Source: CAYPTB01 sp964413535 (GTDB taxonomy: Bacteria > Planctomycetota > UBA1135 > GCA-002686595). From it: a stretch of DNA of 44,734 bases. Each line of letters starts with the position of its first letter. The stretch's first letter is position 1. The position numbers were made by a program, and so were the translations under genes. The notes under the pieces are model-generated. The model was not told the DNA's origin. It saw nothing but the letters and a program-made list of their open reading frames with translations, and searched no databases. The stretch is from assembly GCA_964413535.1 (NCBI GenBank), contig CAYPTB010000064.1, positions 1-44,734 of the forward strand, read 5' to 3'. This document shows positions 7,189-14,960 of this stretch, piece by piece.

Positions 7189-8513
7189 TCCGGATAGGTC
7201 GTGGAGAAGCGGTACATGCCCGCGCGCAGGAAGCCCTTCATGTCGCGCTCGTCGGCCCCGTAGAGCGTTCGGAAGCGGTGGGCGAGCCAGGCTTCGTCGA
7301 TGCCCTCGTCGACGAGGATCGCGAGCGTTCCGCCGGGCTCGACGCCGCCCGCCTGCGCGCGCACCTTCGGGCGCTCGTGCACGAAGCTCGGCACCTCGTC
7401 GCCCATCACGGAGCGCACGAGGCGCCCTTTTGCGCTTTCGCCGTTGACGCCCTCGCCGCCGAGCAGGTTCCCCGGCAGCGCCGCGTAGGCGTCCGCGCAC
7501 CACGCGTAGGGTTGGACGGCGGCGATGCGCTCGCGCGCGAAGATGCCGACCTCGCGGTCGCCCGAGTCGAGCCCCATCACCAGGAAGCGCCGCAGGCGTG
7601 CGTGGGGGAGGCGCGGGAGCCGGTAGAGCTCGCGGCCGCGGTAGACGACCGGCGCGTAGTCCGACATGAGCTCGTTCATGACGTCCCCGGTCAGCACGGC
7701 GATCGGCGCCGAGGAAGGCTCTTCCGCGCGGATCGCCTTCGCCAGGGCGGCGTTCACGAGCGCGCAGTGCACGTTGAACTCGCGCCAGTCCTGGCCCCAC
7801 GTTAGCGCCTCGTCGATCAGGTCGAGCACATGCTCGCGCGTGCGCAGGACCGGCGCGAAGCGCAGTCCGAGCGTCTGCGCGACGCGCTCGGCGTACTCGA
7901 GGTCTCCGCCGGCGGGCCTGCCCGACGCTTCGATCCCGAACGTCACCGCGGTCACGTCGCCGAACCAGCGGCGCGCCAGCACGGCGATCGTCGTGCTGTC
8001 CAAGCCGCCGGACAGCGTCACGAAGACGCGGTAGCCGCGCAGGAGCAGGGCCAGCTTCGCGAAGGTCTGCTCCAGGCGCTCGCGGATGCGCGCGGAGTGA
8101 TCCGCGAGCGCCGCGTCCGATAGCTCCGCCTCCTCGCCGAAGACGAGCTCCTGGCAGCGCTCGAGTTTCCAGAGCCGGCGGCCCGGATCGACCTCGAGGA
8201 CGTGTCCGGATGGAACCGACTGGATCGTGCGCAGCGGATGGCCGGCTCGCACGAGGTCGAGCGCGTAGTTCGACACGTGCACTCGGCCTTCGCGATCGAG
8301 CGCGAGGAACAGCTTGTCGACTCCCAAGCGGTCGCGGGCCAGGAGGTGCGTTCCGCCGCGCTCGACGTGCAGGGCGAACTGACCTTCCGTGTCGCGCAGC
8401 AGAGCGAGGGGATCGGCGGCGTCGCGGAGCTCGTCCGCGCCGAGCGGTCCGCGGGCACCCCACGCGAAGCTCGGCACGAGCAGAGAGTTCTCGTCCATCT
8501 CGGTTGCGCTCAT
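7185..8513 (-). CDS. Asparagine-synthetase-like ATP-dependent enzyme, no glutaminase cysteine
   Basis: A 442-residue protein of the class B asparagine synthetase superfamily. The C-terminal synthetase domain has the PP-loop FVTLSGGLDSTT (about 165-175), which binds ATP and forms an acyl-adenylate. The N-terminal part keeps the later strands of the class II glutaminase fold (LALLRDTEGQFALH, HLLARDRLGVDKLF) but begins MSATEMDEN. It lacks the Met-Cys start that provides the catalytic nucleophile and is shortened by roughly 50 residues. It therefore probably does not release ammonia from glutamine; it may use another amine, as the beta-lactam-synthetase branch does, or free ammonia. It has ATGA overlaps with the genes on both sides. 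Exosortase-type loci carry related amidotransferases, but no exosortase is present here. Confidence 0.85.
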   Translation of the reverse strand: MSATEMDENSLLVPSFAWGARGPLGADELRDAADPLALLRDTEGQFALHVERGGTHLLARDRLGVDKLFLALDREGRVHVSNYALDLVRAGHPLRTIQSVPSGHVLEVDPGRRLWKLERCQELVFGEEAELSDAALADHSARIRERLEQTFAKLALLLRGYRVFVTLSGGLDSTTIAVLARRWFGDVTAVTFGIEASGRPAGGDLEYAERVAQTLGLRFAPVLRTREHVLDLIDEALTWGQDWREFNVHCALVNAALAKAIRAEEPSSAPIAVLTGDVMNELMSDYAPVVYRGRELYRLPRLPHARLRRFLVMGLDSGDREVGIFARERIAAVQPYAWCADAYAALPGNLLGGEGVNGESAKGRLVRSVMGDEVPSFVHERPKVRAQAGGVEPGGTLAILVDEGIDEAWLAHRFRTLYGADERDMKGFLRAGMYRFSTTYPE

Positions 8514-9670
8514 CGCTTCCCCGCCTCCCGCAGCGCGGGCAGCGCGGCGTCGACGTCCGAGTCGGAGGCCGTGAGCGAGATGCGGAAGTGCCCGGAGTGC
8601 CAGAACATCGACGCGGGGAGCACGAGCACGCCACGCCGCGCGAGCTCCTCGACGTGCGCGAAGTCGTCGCCGCCCGGCGTCCACGGATAGAGGAAGAAGG
8701 TCGCATCCGACGGCACGACGCGGTACCCGCCGTCCGACAGCGCTTCCAGGACGCGCGCGCGCTTGGAGGAGAGCTCCGACAGGCTGGGCCGGAACTCGAG
8801 CAGCTTGCGCACCGCGAGCTGCATGAGCGCGGTGGGCGTGGCGAAACCCATCAGCCGGCACAGCCGCTCCAGCAGCACGCAGTAGCGTTCCGCGCCGCGC
8901 AGCCGGGGAGAGACCGCCACGTAGCCCAGGCGCTGCCCCTGCACCTGCAGGCCCTTGCCGAACGAGTACACGACGACGCAGTCCGCGTAGTGCGCGAGCG
9001 GGGACGCGCAGCGCGCGTTCCCGAACACGTAGTCGCGATGGCACTCGTCGGCGATCAACAGCGGACGTTCGTCCCCGGGGCACGCTTCGAGCACGGTGGC
9101 CAGCTCGCGCAGCTCCGCAGCGCCGTACGAGACCCCCGTGGGGTTGGCGGGCTGCGAGAGCACCACGGCGCGCGTGCGCTCCGAGAGCGCCTCGCGGATG
9201 CGCTCCACGTCGAGCCGCAGCGTGTCCGCTCGCACGGGCGCGAAGACCGGACGCAGACCGAGGTTCTCGAGGTACAGCGGATAGTCCATCCAGCACGGCG
9301 TCACGACGATCACCTCGTCCCCTCCGTCGCCCCGCACGAGGGAGCGGAACAAGATGTTGAGGGCCGACATGGCGCCCGGCGTCAGCACGATCTGCCGCCA
9401 GTGGAACGGCTGGCCGTGGCTCGCCTGCAACTGCCGCGCGATCAACCGCCGCGTGACCGTCGTGCCGCCGTACGGCGTGTACTGCAGGTTGTCGCCTTCG
9501 TCGAGCACCTCGCGCAGCGCTCGCGCCACCTCGGGATGCGGCGGGCCCGGCACGTTCGGGTAGGCGAGGTCCACGACGCGGCCGGCCCGCGCGGCGCGGG
9601 CGCGCAGCGCTTCGAACTGCTCCTGCGGCCGGAGCCGGCTCTCGAGCGCTGCTCCGAGCTCGCGCGTCAT
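8510..9670 (-). CDS. PLP-dependent aminotransferase, class I/II fold
   Basis: A 386-residue fold-type I PLP enzyme. Features in order: YTPYGG in the substrate-binding region, TPGAMSALN at the PLP-phosphate site, ANPTG (about 175-179), IADECHRDY with Asp208 for the pyridine nitrogen, SFGKGLQVQG with the Schiff-base Lys239, and the C-terminal HFRISLT with the carboxylate-binding Arg. These are the hallmarks of aspartate/histidinol-phosphate-type aminotransferases; the exact amino donor and acceptor cannot be read. It overlaps the upstream ligase stop and the downstream synthetase start by ATGA junctions, so it should act on the same pathway intermediate, for example making an amino acid that the ligase loads onto the carrier protein. 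Confidence 0.9.
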   Translation of the reverse strand: MTRELGAALESRLRPQEQFEALRARAARAGRVVDLAYPNVPGPPHPEVARALREVLDEGDNLQYTPYGGTTVTRRLIARQLQASHGQPFHWRQIVLTPGAMSALNILFRSLVRGDGGDEVIVVTPCWMDYPLYLENLGLRPVFAPVRADTLRLDVERIREALSERTRAVVLSQPANPTGVSYGAAELRELATVLEACPGDERPLLIADECHRDYVFGNARCASPLAHYADCVVVYSFGKGLQVQGQRLGYVAVSPRLRGAERYCVLLERLCRLMGFATPTALMQLAVRKLLEFRPSLSELSSKRARVLEALSDGGYRVVPSDATFFLYPWTPGGDDFAHVEELARRGVLVLPASMFWHSGHFRISLTASDSDVDAALPALREAGKR

Positions 9671-11190
9671 CCGCGCACTCGCTCTCGATCGATCTTGAGG
9701 GAAGGCGTGCGCGGGAACGACGCGTGCTCGACGATGCGCGCCGGCACCATGTGCCCGGGCATCTCGCGCCGGCACCACTTGAGGAGCTCCGCCTCCGAGA
9801 AAGAGGCGCCGGAGCGCGGCACGACGTGCGCCACGATGCGCGTGCCCGTTACCTCGTCCGGCTCGCCGTGCACCACGGCTTCCTGCAGCAGCGCGGAAGC
9901 CAGGAGCACCTCCTCCACCTCCTGCGGATTGACGCGCTGGCCGTGGCACTTCAAGAGCTGGTCGCGGCGGCCGACGTAGTAGAGGAAGCCCTCGCGATCG
10001 GTGCGCGCCAGGTCGCCGGAGTACACGACCCGTTCACCCGACCCGGACGCGCGCGGATCGGGACGGAAGATGCGCGCGGTCGCGATCGGGTCGCGCCAGT
10101 AGCCGAGGGACACCGTGGGGCCGCGGTGGACGAGCTCGCCGACCTCGCCGGGCTCGCAGACACGTCCGTCGGAGTCCACGAGGAAGACCTCCGTCTCGGG
10201 GATGGCCTTGCCGATGGAGCCGGGCAGATCGTCGACGCGCTCGGGCGGCAAGTACGTGGAGCGGAAGGCCTCCGTCAGCCCGTACATCAGGTAGATCCGC
10301 ACGTGCGGCAGGTGCGCGCGATAGCGGCGCAGGAGCTCCACGGGGAACGCGCCGCCCGAGTTGGTGACGTAGCGCAGGTCGGGGAGCTCCATCCTCGCGA
10401 GGGGCGAGGTCGGGAGCATGAGCTGCACCCACAATGGGGGCACGCCGGCGAGACCGGTGATGCGCTGCTGCACGAGCGAGCGGCAGATGTCGGCGGGGAA
10501 GTGCGAGCGCTGCAGGACGAGGGTCGCCCCGCAGCGCACGGAGCAGAGCATCTGGTTCAGGCCGTAGTCGAAGCCGAACGGCAGCACGCTGAGGATTCGG
10601 TCGTTCTCGGAGAGGTCCAAGTAACCGGCCACGATGCGCGCGCCCGCGAGCAAGTTCTCGTGCGAGAGCACGATGCCCTTCGGCCGCCCGGTGGAGCCCG
10701 AGGTGTAGAGGATGACGGCCGGCTCGCCGCCGCCCGCGCCGCCACCTTCGCCAACGGGTTCGACGTCTCCGGCACCGCGTAGGCCGTCGACCAGCACCAC
10801 GTCGATGCCGTGCGGCACGTCGAGCCCGACGCCCGCGAGCTTGCGTGTGTGCGTCACGAGGCACCGGCTCCCGCTGTGGCGGAGGACGTGGTCGAGCTGG
10901 CGCGCCTTCAGCCCCTCGTTGGCGGGAACCGCGACTCCGCCCGCGAGCCACACGCCGTAGAGCGACGCCACCGCGTCGGACGTCTTGTCGAGGAAGACCG
11001 TGGCGCGGTCTCCGGGTCGGAGCCCGCTCTCCTGGAGCCCGCGCCCGACGGCGGAAGCACGCGCGGCAAGCTCGCCGTAGCGGAGCTCGCGCTCGCCCTC
11101 GACGAGCGCGACGCGCTCCGGCGCGAGTTGCGCTCGGTCGGAGAGAGGACTGGCGATCCTCGCTTCGCAGATCGAAGTCATCGGCTCCAT
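9667..11190 (-). CDS. AMP-forming acyl/aminoacyl ligase
   Basis: A 507-residue member of the ANL adenylating superfamily. It has the P-loop LYTSGSTGRPKG (161-172), the aromatic motif MYGLTEAFRS, the hinge and ADP-binding region YSGDLARTDREG, then LLKCHGQRVNPQEVEE and C-terminal Lys499 in SLKIDRER. It should activate a carboxylic acid as the adenylate and hand it to CoA or to the ACP four genes downstream. The wording of the C-terminal motifs recalls the ligases associated with exosortase-A loci, but neither exosortase nor PEP-CTERM proteins are visible. It is the first gene of the five-gene minus-strand operon. MTSIC three codons in is an alternative start. Upstream lies a ~330-bp divergent intergenic region with a dyad at 11275. 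Confidence 0.88.
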   Translation of the reverse strand: MEPMTSICEARIASPLSDRAQLAPERVALVEGERELRYGELAARASAVGRGLQESGLRPGDRATVFLDKTSDAVASLYGVWLAGGVAVPANEGLKARQLDHVLRHSGSRCLVTHTRKLAGVGLDVPHGIDVVLVDGLRGAGDVEPVGEGGGAGGGEPAVILYTSGSTGRPKGIVLSHENLLAGARIVAGYLDLSENDRILSVLPFGFDYGLNQMLCSVRCGATLVLQRSHFPADICRSLVQQRITGLAGVPPLWVQLMLPTSPLARMELPDLRYVTNSGGAFPVELLRRYRAHLPHVRIYLMYGLTEAFRSTYLPPERVDDLPGSIGKAIPETEVFLVDSDGRVCEPGEVGELVHRGPTVSLGYWRDPIATARIFRPDPRASGSGERVVYSGDLARTDREGFLYYVGRRDQLLKCHGQRVNPQEVEEVLLASALLQEAVVHGEPDEVTGTRIVAHVVPRSGASFSEAELLKWCRREMPGHMVPARIVEHASFPRTPSLKIDRERVRG

Positions 11191-11519
11191 CGTAGTGCGC
11201 GATTCGCGAGGTCGATCCCGCGGGCGCTCGACGGGCCGGAATGACGAGCCTCGTCGCGGATCGCGCGACTACCGTGAACTAGGTATTCGACGCGGCGCCG
11301 ACGCGGCTCCTTCGATGGAACCTTGGACGAAACGTTGAAGTCCTCGGAAGCCGTCCGGCTCGATCCGTATTGCGAACATTCGGCTCGTAGCACTAGATCT
11401 GCTCCCTCGAGTCGAGTGTGCTAGACACGGGGTCGAGCTCCTCCACGCGGCGGAGTGTCGCAATCCTCGCGCCGAGCACGAGCACGTCCGTCCGCGGAGC
11501 TCGCGAAGCCGACATCACC
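11191..11519. other. Divergent intergenic region between ligase operon and glycosyltransferases
   Basis: This 329-bp non-coding stretch must hold the promoters of the minus-strand ligase operon and the plus-strand glycosyltransferase pair. A weak sigma70-like pair (TTGCGA, 18 bp, TAGATC) can be read on the plus strand near 11372-11402. A dyad related to those upstream of the sugar transferases sits at 11275-11289. No convincing small gene is visible. Confidence 0.4.
11275..11289. promoter_or_regulatory. Dyad resembling the GGAAC-N5-GTTCC motif
   Basis: TGAACTAGGTATTCG matches 11 of 15 positions of the perfect dyad at 16502. It lies between the divergent ligase operon and glycosyltransferase pair. 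On its own such a match could arise by chance. Confidence 0.25.
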
Positions 11520-12536
11520 ATGCGCCTCGTCTTCCTCGTGCCCGATTTGAACCGGGAAGGACTCGCCAAGCGCGCTGTCGACTTCCTCGGTCGGCGTCCC
11601 CGACTGTTCTCGGCCACGCGCTTCCTCCCGCCGATCCGCGACAGGCTCGTGCACCCGCGGCTCCACACTCCGATCGCGTGGGGGGGCACGCTCAATCTCA
11701 TGCGCCACGCCGCGCTCGCGAGCTCGCTCGGGGTCGAAACGGTGCTCGCGAGCCCGAGCGGCAGGGACACCTACGGTCGCTTCAACATCGTCGACCTGCC
11801 GTTCATCCGCTGGAGCAAGCGGCGCGACGACGACGTCGTCGTGGTGCCCGACATCGTCAGCCACTTGGCGGACGAGGTGCGCGGCAGGGTGATCGTCTAC
11901 CTCCAGGCGCCGCCCTACGTGCGCGCCGACTTCGACCACCGCCATCCGCGCGTGCGGCTGTGGACCGATTCGCCGTTCATGCTGGAGAAGTGCCTCGAGG
12001 CTTTCCCGGGCGTGCCCATCGCGATCGTGCCCAACATCGTGGACGACGTGGTGTTCCGCTTCCGGCCCCAGGCCGAGCGCGAACGCGGCCTCGTGTTCGC
12101 TTTCCCGCGCAAGGGGCCCGAGTTCATCGAGGCCACGCGCGAGCGCTACGCGGAGAGCGGCGGGACGTTCTGGCGCTTCGAGCTCGTCGACGGGCTGTCG
12201 CTCCTCGAGCTCGCGCGCGAGATGGAGCGCCCACAGGCCTTCCTCGCCTCGGCCGACGTCGAGGGCTGCGCCCTGCCGCCGCAGGAGTGCATGGCCGCGG
12301 GCATCGTGGTCGTCGGCAAGTCGGCGCGCGGCGCCAACTTCGCCATGAAGCACCGCTCCATGGCGATGGTCGCGGAGACGCCGGAGGACGCGGCGGCGTG
12401 CCTGCGCGACCTCGAGGACACAGAGCTCCGCGAGCGCATCGCGCGGACGGCGCACGACTTCATCGCGCGCTACTTCCCCCCGAACGAGCCGACGGCGTTC
12501 TGGCGCGGGATCCTGAGCGAGCTGGATCGAACGTGA
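11520..12536 (+). CDS. Glycosyltransferase, GT-B fold
   Basis: A 338-residue protein starting MRLVFLVPDLNREG at an internal ATG; the frame is open a further 100 bases upstream, but no better start is seen there. The C-terminal half has a retaining GT-B signature, with EGCALPPQE giving the E-x7-E spacing, followed by CMAAGIVVVG and the sugar-nucleotide-binding region. The N-terminal half has GGTLNLMRHAALASSLG, the glycine-rich acceptor loop typical of GT4-like enzymes. It should add a sugar to a lipid-linked intermediate at the cytoplasmic face. It overlaps the next glycosyltransferase by four bases (GTGA), indicating coupled translation. Donor and acceptor sugars are unknown. Confidence 0.8.
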   Translation: MRLVFLVPDLNREGLAKRAVDFLGRRPRLFSATRFLPPIRDRLVHPRLHTPIAWGGTLNLMRHAALASSLGVETVLASPSGRDTYGRFNIVDLPFIRWSKRRDDDVVVVPDIVSHLADEVRGRVIVYLQAPPYVRADFDHRHPRVRLWTDSPFMLEKCLEAFPGVPIAIVPNIVDDVVFRFRPQAERERGLVFAFPRKGPEFIEATRERYAESGGTFWRFELVDGLSLLELAREMERPQAFLASADVEGCALPPQECMAAGIVVVGKSARGANFAMKHRSMAMVAETPEDAAACLRDLEDTELRERIARTAHDFIARYFPPNEPTAFWRGILSELDRT

Positions 12537-13810
12537 CCTTGCAGGAGAGCCGCCCGAGGGTCCTCGTGGTCGCCGAGCACGCCTCGGCGCGCTTCGGCGG
12601 CGAGCCGGCCCTCCCGCTCCACTACTTTCGCGTGCTGCTCGCGCGCGGGGCGCCGGTGTGGATGATCGTCCACGAGCGCACGCGCGAGGAGCTGACGGCC
12701 GCGTTCCCCAATGAGGTCGATGGGGTCGAGCGCATCCACTTCGTCCGCGACACGGGCCTCCACCGGCTGTTGTGGCGGGTCGCGCTGGTCCTGCCCGAGC
12801 GCTTGCGACTCGTGACCGTCGGCTTCTCCTTGCGCGTGCTCACGCAGCTCTCGGCGAGGCGCATCGCACGGCGCCTCGTGCGCGAGCACGCGATCGACGT
12901 CGTGCACCAGCCGATCCCCGTGTCGCCGCGCGAGCCGAGCCTGCTCTTCGATCTCGGTGCGCCGCTCGTCATCGGGCCCATGAACGGAGCCATGACCTAC
13001 CCCGCCGCGTTCCGGCGGATGGAGAGCGGGGCGACTCGGGCCGCCGTGGGCGTCGCGCGCGGCGCATCCGAGCTGATGAACAGGCTCTTCCCGGGCAAGC
13101 GCCGCGCGCGAACGCTCCTCGTCGCCAACGAGCGCACGCGACGCGCGCTCCCACGCGGGCTGCGCGGGCGCGTCGTGGAGCTCGCCGAGAACGGCGTCGA
13201 CCTGTCGGTCTGGGGGCCGGCGGGATCGCGCGACCACTCCGAGCTCACGACGTTCGTGTTCCTCGGTCGGCTGGTCGCCTTGAAGGCGCTCGACGTCGTC
13301 ATCGAAGCGCTCGCGCGCGTCCCGAGGAGCGCGTCGGCGCGCTTGGAGGTCATCGGAGACGGCCCCATGCGAGCGGAGTGGGAAGCGTTGGCGACTCGAT
13401 TGGGGGTTTGGGATCGCGTGCAGTTCTCGGGCTGGCTGCCGCAGGAGCGCGCCGCCGAGCGCCTGCGCGCGGCCCACGGGCTCGTCCTGCCGAGTCTCCA
13501 CGAGTGCGGCGGAGCCGTGGTGCTCGAAGCCATGGCGTGCGGCCTGCCCGTGGTGGCGACGGCCTGGGGTGGGCCCGCGGACTACCTCGACGAGGACTGC
13601 GGCATCCTCGTGCCGCCGACTTCCCGCGAGGCGCTCGTGGGCGGCTTCGCCGAAGCGCTGGAGCGGCTGGCGACTCGAGGCGAGGAGCGGCGCAGGCTCG
13701 GAGAGAACGGACGGCGCCGCGTCGTCGAGCAGTTCGACTGGGAGAAGAAGGTCGACAGGATGCTCGAGGTCTACGCGGAAGCGATCGCGCGCGACGGCGA
13801 TGGGCGCTGA
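12533..13810 (+). CDS. Glycosyltransferase family 4
   Basis: A 425-residue GT4-type retaining glycosyltransferase. The start is a GTG that overlaps the TGA of the previous gene; the frame is open far upstream, but that part is antisense or shadow coding. Motifs: FGGEPALPLHYF (acceptor loop), FVFLGRLVALKALDVVIEA (start of the C-terminal Rossmann domain), VIGDGPMR, FSGWLPQE, and HECGGAVVLEAMACGLPVV containing the catalytic E-x7-E. It probably adds one residue of the exopolysaccharide repeat unit. It converges with the truncated sugar-transferase gene 38 bp downstream. Confidence 0.9.
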   Translation: MTLQESRPRVLVVAEHASARFGGEPALPLHYFRVLLARGAPVWMIVHERTREELTAAFPNEVDGVERIHFVRDTGLHRLLWRVALVLPERLRLVTVGFSLRVLTQLSARRIARRLVREHAIDVVHQPIPVSPREPSLLFDLGAPLVIGPMNGAMTYPAAFRRMESGATRAAVGVARGASELMNRLFPGKRRARTLLVANERTRRALPRGLRGRVVELAENGVDLSVWGPAGSRDHSELTTFVFLGRLVALKALDVVIEALARVPRSASARLEVIGDGPMRAEWEALATRLGVWDRVQFSGWLPQERAAERLRAAHGLVLPSLHECGGAVVLEAMACGLPVVATAWGGPADYLDEDCGILVPPTSREALVGGFAEALERLATRGEERRRLGENGRRRVVEQFDWEKKVDRMLEVYAEAIARDGDGR

Positions 13811-13847
13811 GCGGCAGTCCTCGCCACTCGGCGTCTCGCCGCCCGGT

Positions 13848-14174
13848 TCACCCGGCGAAGCTGCGCGAAGGACTCTTCGGGTCGCACAGCAAGCTCCGCG
13901 CGAGGGTCACGGGCGCGAGCGATCGCAGCAGGATCGCAACTCCCACGAAGATGAACAGCGGGAGCAAGGCGAGGAGCAAGAGCGACGACACGAGGAAGTC
14001 CATGGACCGCTTCCACAGGGGCATCGGGACGGCGAGCTCGGCCCACAGGTCGTCCAACGACCCAGTCCCCCGCACGCGGTCGCGCTCCACTCCGTACCTC
14101 AGGTTGTGCCGCAGCCACTCCCGGGACGGGACGTAGCCGGCTTCACGGATGGCGCTGTCTCGGTGTAGACGCAT
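13848..14174 (-). CDS. Truncated sugar-transferase paralogue (membrane-hairpin fragment)
   Basis: A 108-residue product corresponding to the N-terminal/membrane part of the initiating sugar transferase at 14961-16427. The segment DLWAELAVPMPLWKRSMD matches DLWAELSIPMPLWKRSMD of the full gene and is followed by the same hydrophobic re-entrant helix (VSSLLLLALLPLFIFVG). Similarity fades around APVTLARS, where the full protein has GPVIFKQQ. The whole catalytic domain is absent and the downstream DNA is occupied by the convergent glycosyltransferase. Its own N-terminus (MRLHRDSAIREAGYVPSREW) recalls the opening of the full gene. It is either a degenerating duplicate or a small membrane peptide that modulates the full-length enzyme. 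Its upstream region shares a dyad with the full-length gene. Confidence 0.65.
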   Translation of the reverse strand: MRLHRDSAIREAGYVPSREWLRHNLRYGVERDRVRGTGSLDDLWAELAVPMPLWKRSMDFLVSSLLLLALLPLFIFVGVAILLRSLAPVTLARSLLCDPKSPSRSFAG

Positions 14175-14225
14175 GATTCACTCTCCGTTCGAGCATGGGA
14201 CGACCTCGAAGCGCTCCCAATCGCT

Positions 14226-14240
14226 GGAACTACTCGTTCT
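14226..14240. promoter_or_regulatory. Dyad upstream of the truncated sugar transferase
   Basis: GGAACTACTCGTTCT matches the perfect dyad at 16502 in 12 of 15 positions, and the flank (CTCCCAATCGCT) also resembles that site's flank (CCCCCAAGTCACT). It lies 52-66 bp upstream of the ATG at 14174. A shared operator, or a promoter duplicated together with the gene, would explain the match. Confidence 0.45.
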
Positions 14241-14368
14241 CGTGAGCCCTTCTGAGTAGTGCGGTCGCTGCGGCGAGCGCGAACGCGCGGGTGGGAGCTC
14301 GCTCGATCGGGGAGCGCTGGGCGCTGGCCACGGCGAGCTGCGTGGCCAGCGCGATGAGAGCGCGCTCT

Positions 14369-14776
14369 CTAGCGCTTCGGACCACCCGCGGGGTGTCCAC
14401 CCGACTTCGTATCCCTCGGATTGCTCGAAGGCTGCTTCTCCGTTCGCTCGGAGCTCGGCGCGTCGACTTCCTCCTCGTCCACTTCCTCTTCGTCGTCGTC
14501 GGAGTCGTCACCCTTCGACATGGTGCTGGCTCCGTGCTGGCGCTTCAGCTTCTCTGCTTCTTCCTTGCGCGCGTCGGCGGGCGAGCGAGGAGCGCCCCCG
14601 GCTTGCTTCGGATCCTTGGATTCGGCCGGGCGGTTGCGCGTGACGTCACCGCGCTGGCTGCTCGACGATCCCGTACTCGACTTGGTGGAATCGGGGCCCG
14701 ACACCGTTCCGCTTCTAGGGCCGGACGCTTGACGTTTGGTCTGATCGTTCCTGTCGAAGGGTTGATTGCTGGTCAT
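14369..14776 (-). CDS. Small acidic low-complexity protein, function unknown
   Basis: A 135-residue hydrophilic protein starting MTSNQPFDRND, rich in Ser, Asp, Glu, Lys, Pro and Gln. It has a serine run (SSTGSSSSQRGD), a KEEAEKLKRQHG helix and an acidic run (DDSDDDEEEVDEEEVD), and ends in HPAGGPKR. There is no signal peptide, membrane segment or recognisable domain; it is predicted to be disordered. It lies between the truncated and full sugar-transferase genes on the same strand. The acidic run also creates open frames on the other strand, and this frame is preferred because it has a conventional hydrophilic start. Whether it is expressed cannot be judged from sequence alone. Confidence 0.5.
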   Translation of the reverse strand: MTSNQPFDRNDQTKRQASGPRSGTVSGPDSTKSSTGSSSSQRGDVTRNRPAESKDPKQAGGAPRSPADARKEEAEKLKRQHGASTMSKGDDSDDDEEEVDEEEVDAPSSERTEKQPSSNPRDTKSGGHPAGGPKR

Positions 14777-14824
14777 GACTTCGTGTGGCTTTCTGGATCC
14801 TGATGTGTTTGGCGAAGGGTGATG

Positions 14825-14853
14825 CGTGACTCGTCGACTCGCTTCGAGTCACG
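14825..14853. repeat. 9-bp perfect inverted repeat with nearby GTGCAC dyads
   Basis: CGTGACTCG and CGAGTCACG flank an 11-nt loop. Further small dyads follow (GTGCA/TGCAC at about 14854-14866, TGCAC/GTGCA at about 14891-14907, and GTGCAC near 14951). They lie between the stop of the sugar transferase and the small acidic gene. This could be a transcript-end structure without a U-tract, or a set of protein-binding sites. Confidence 0.5.
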
Positions 14854-14960
14854 GTGCACCCTGCACGAGGGAGAGAATCGGGTAACAACGCTGCACCGGC
14901 TCCGTGCACGCGAGAGATCGACGCACTCTCGCGCTCAGGACACCGATCACGTGCACGAGG

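Noticed and set aside
5793..11190. Reading the ligase/aminotransferase/synthetase/ACP operon as an exosortase-A locus
   Set aside because: No exosortase, PEP-CTERM protein or PrsK/PrsR-type regulator is in the window; only similarity of parts.
14230..14511. 93-residue minus-strand frame overlapping the acidic protein
   Set aside because: It arises from the Asp/Glu-rich codons read in another frame, giving a Thr/Arg-rich sequence without features.
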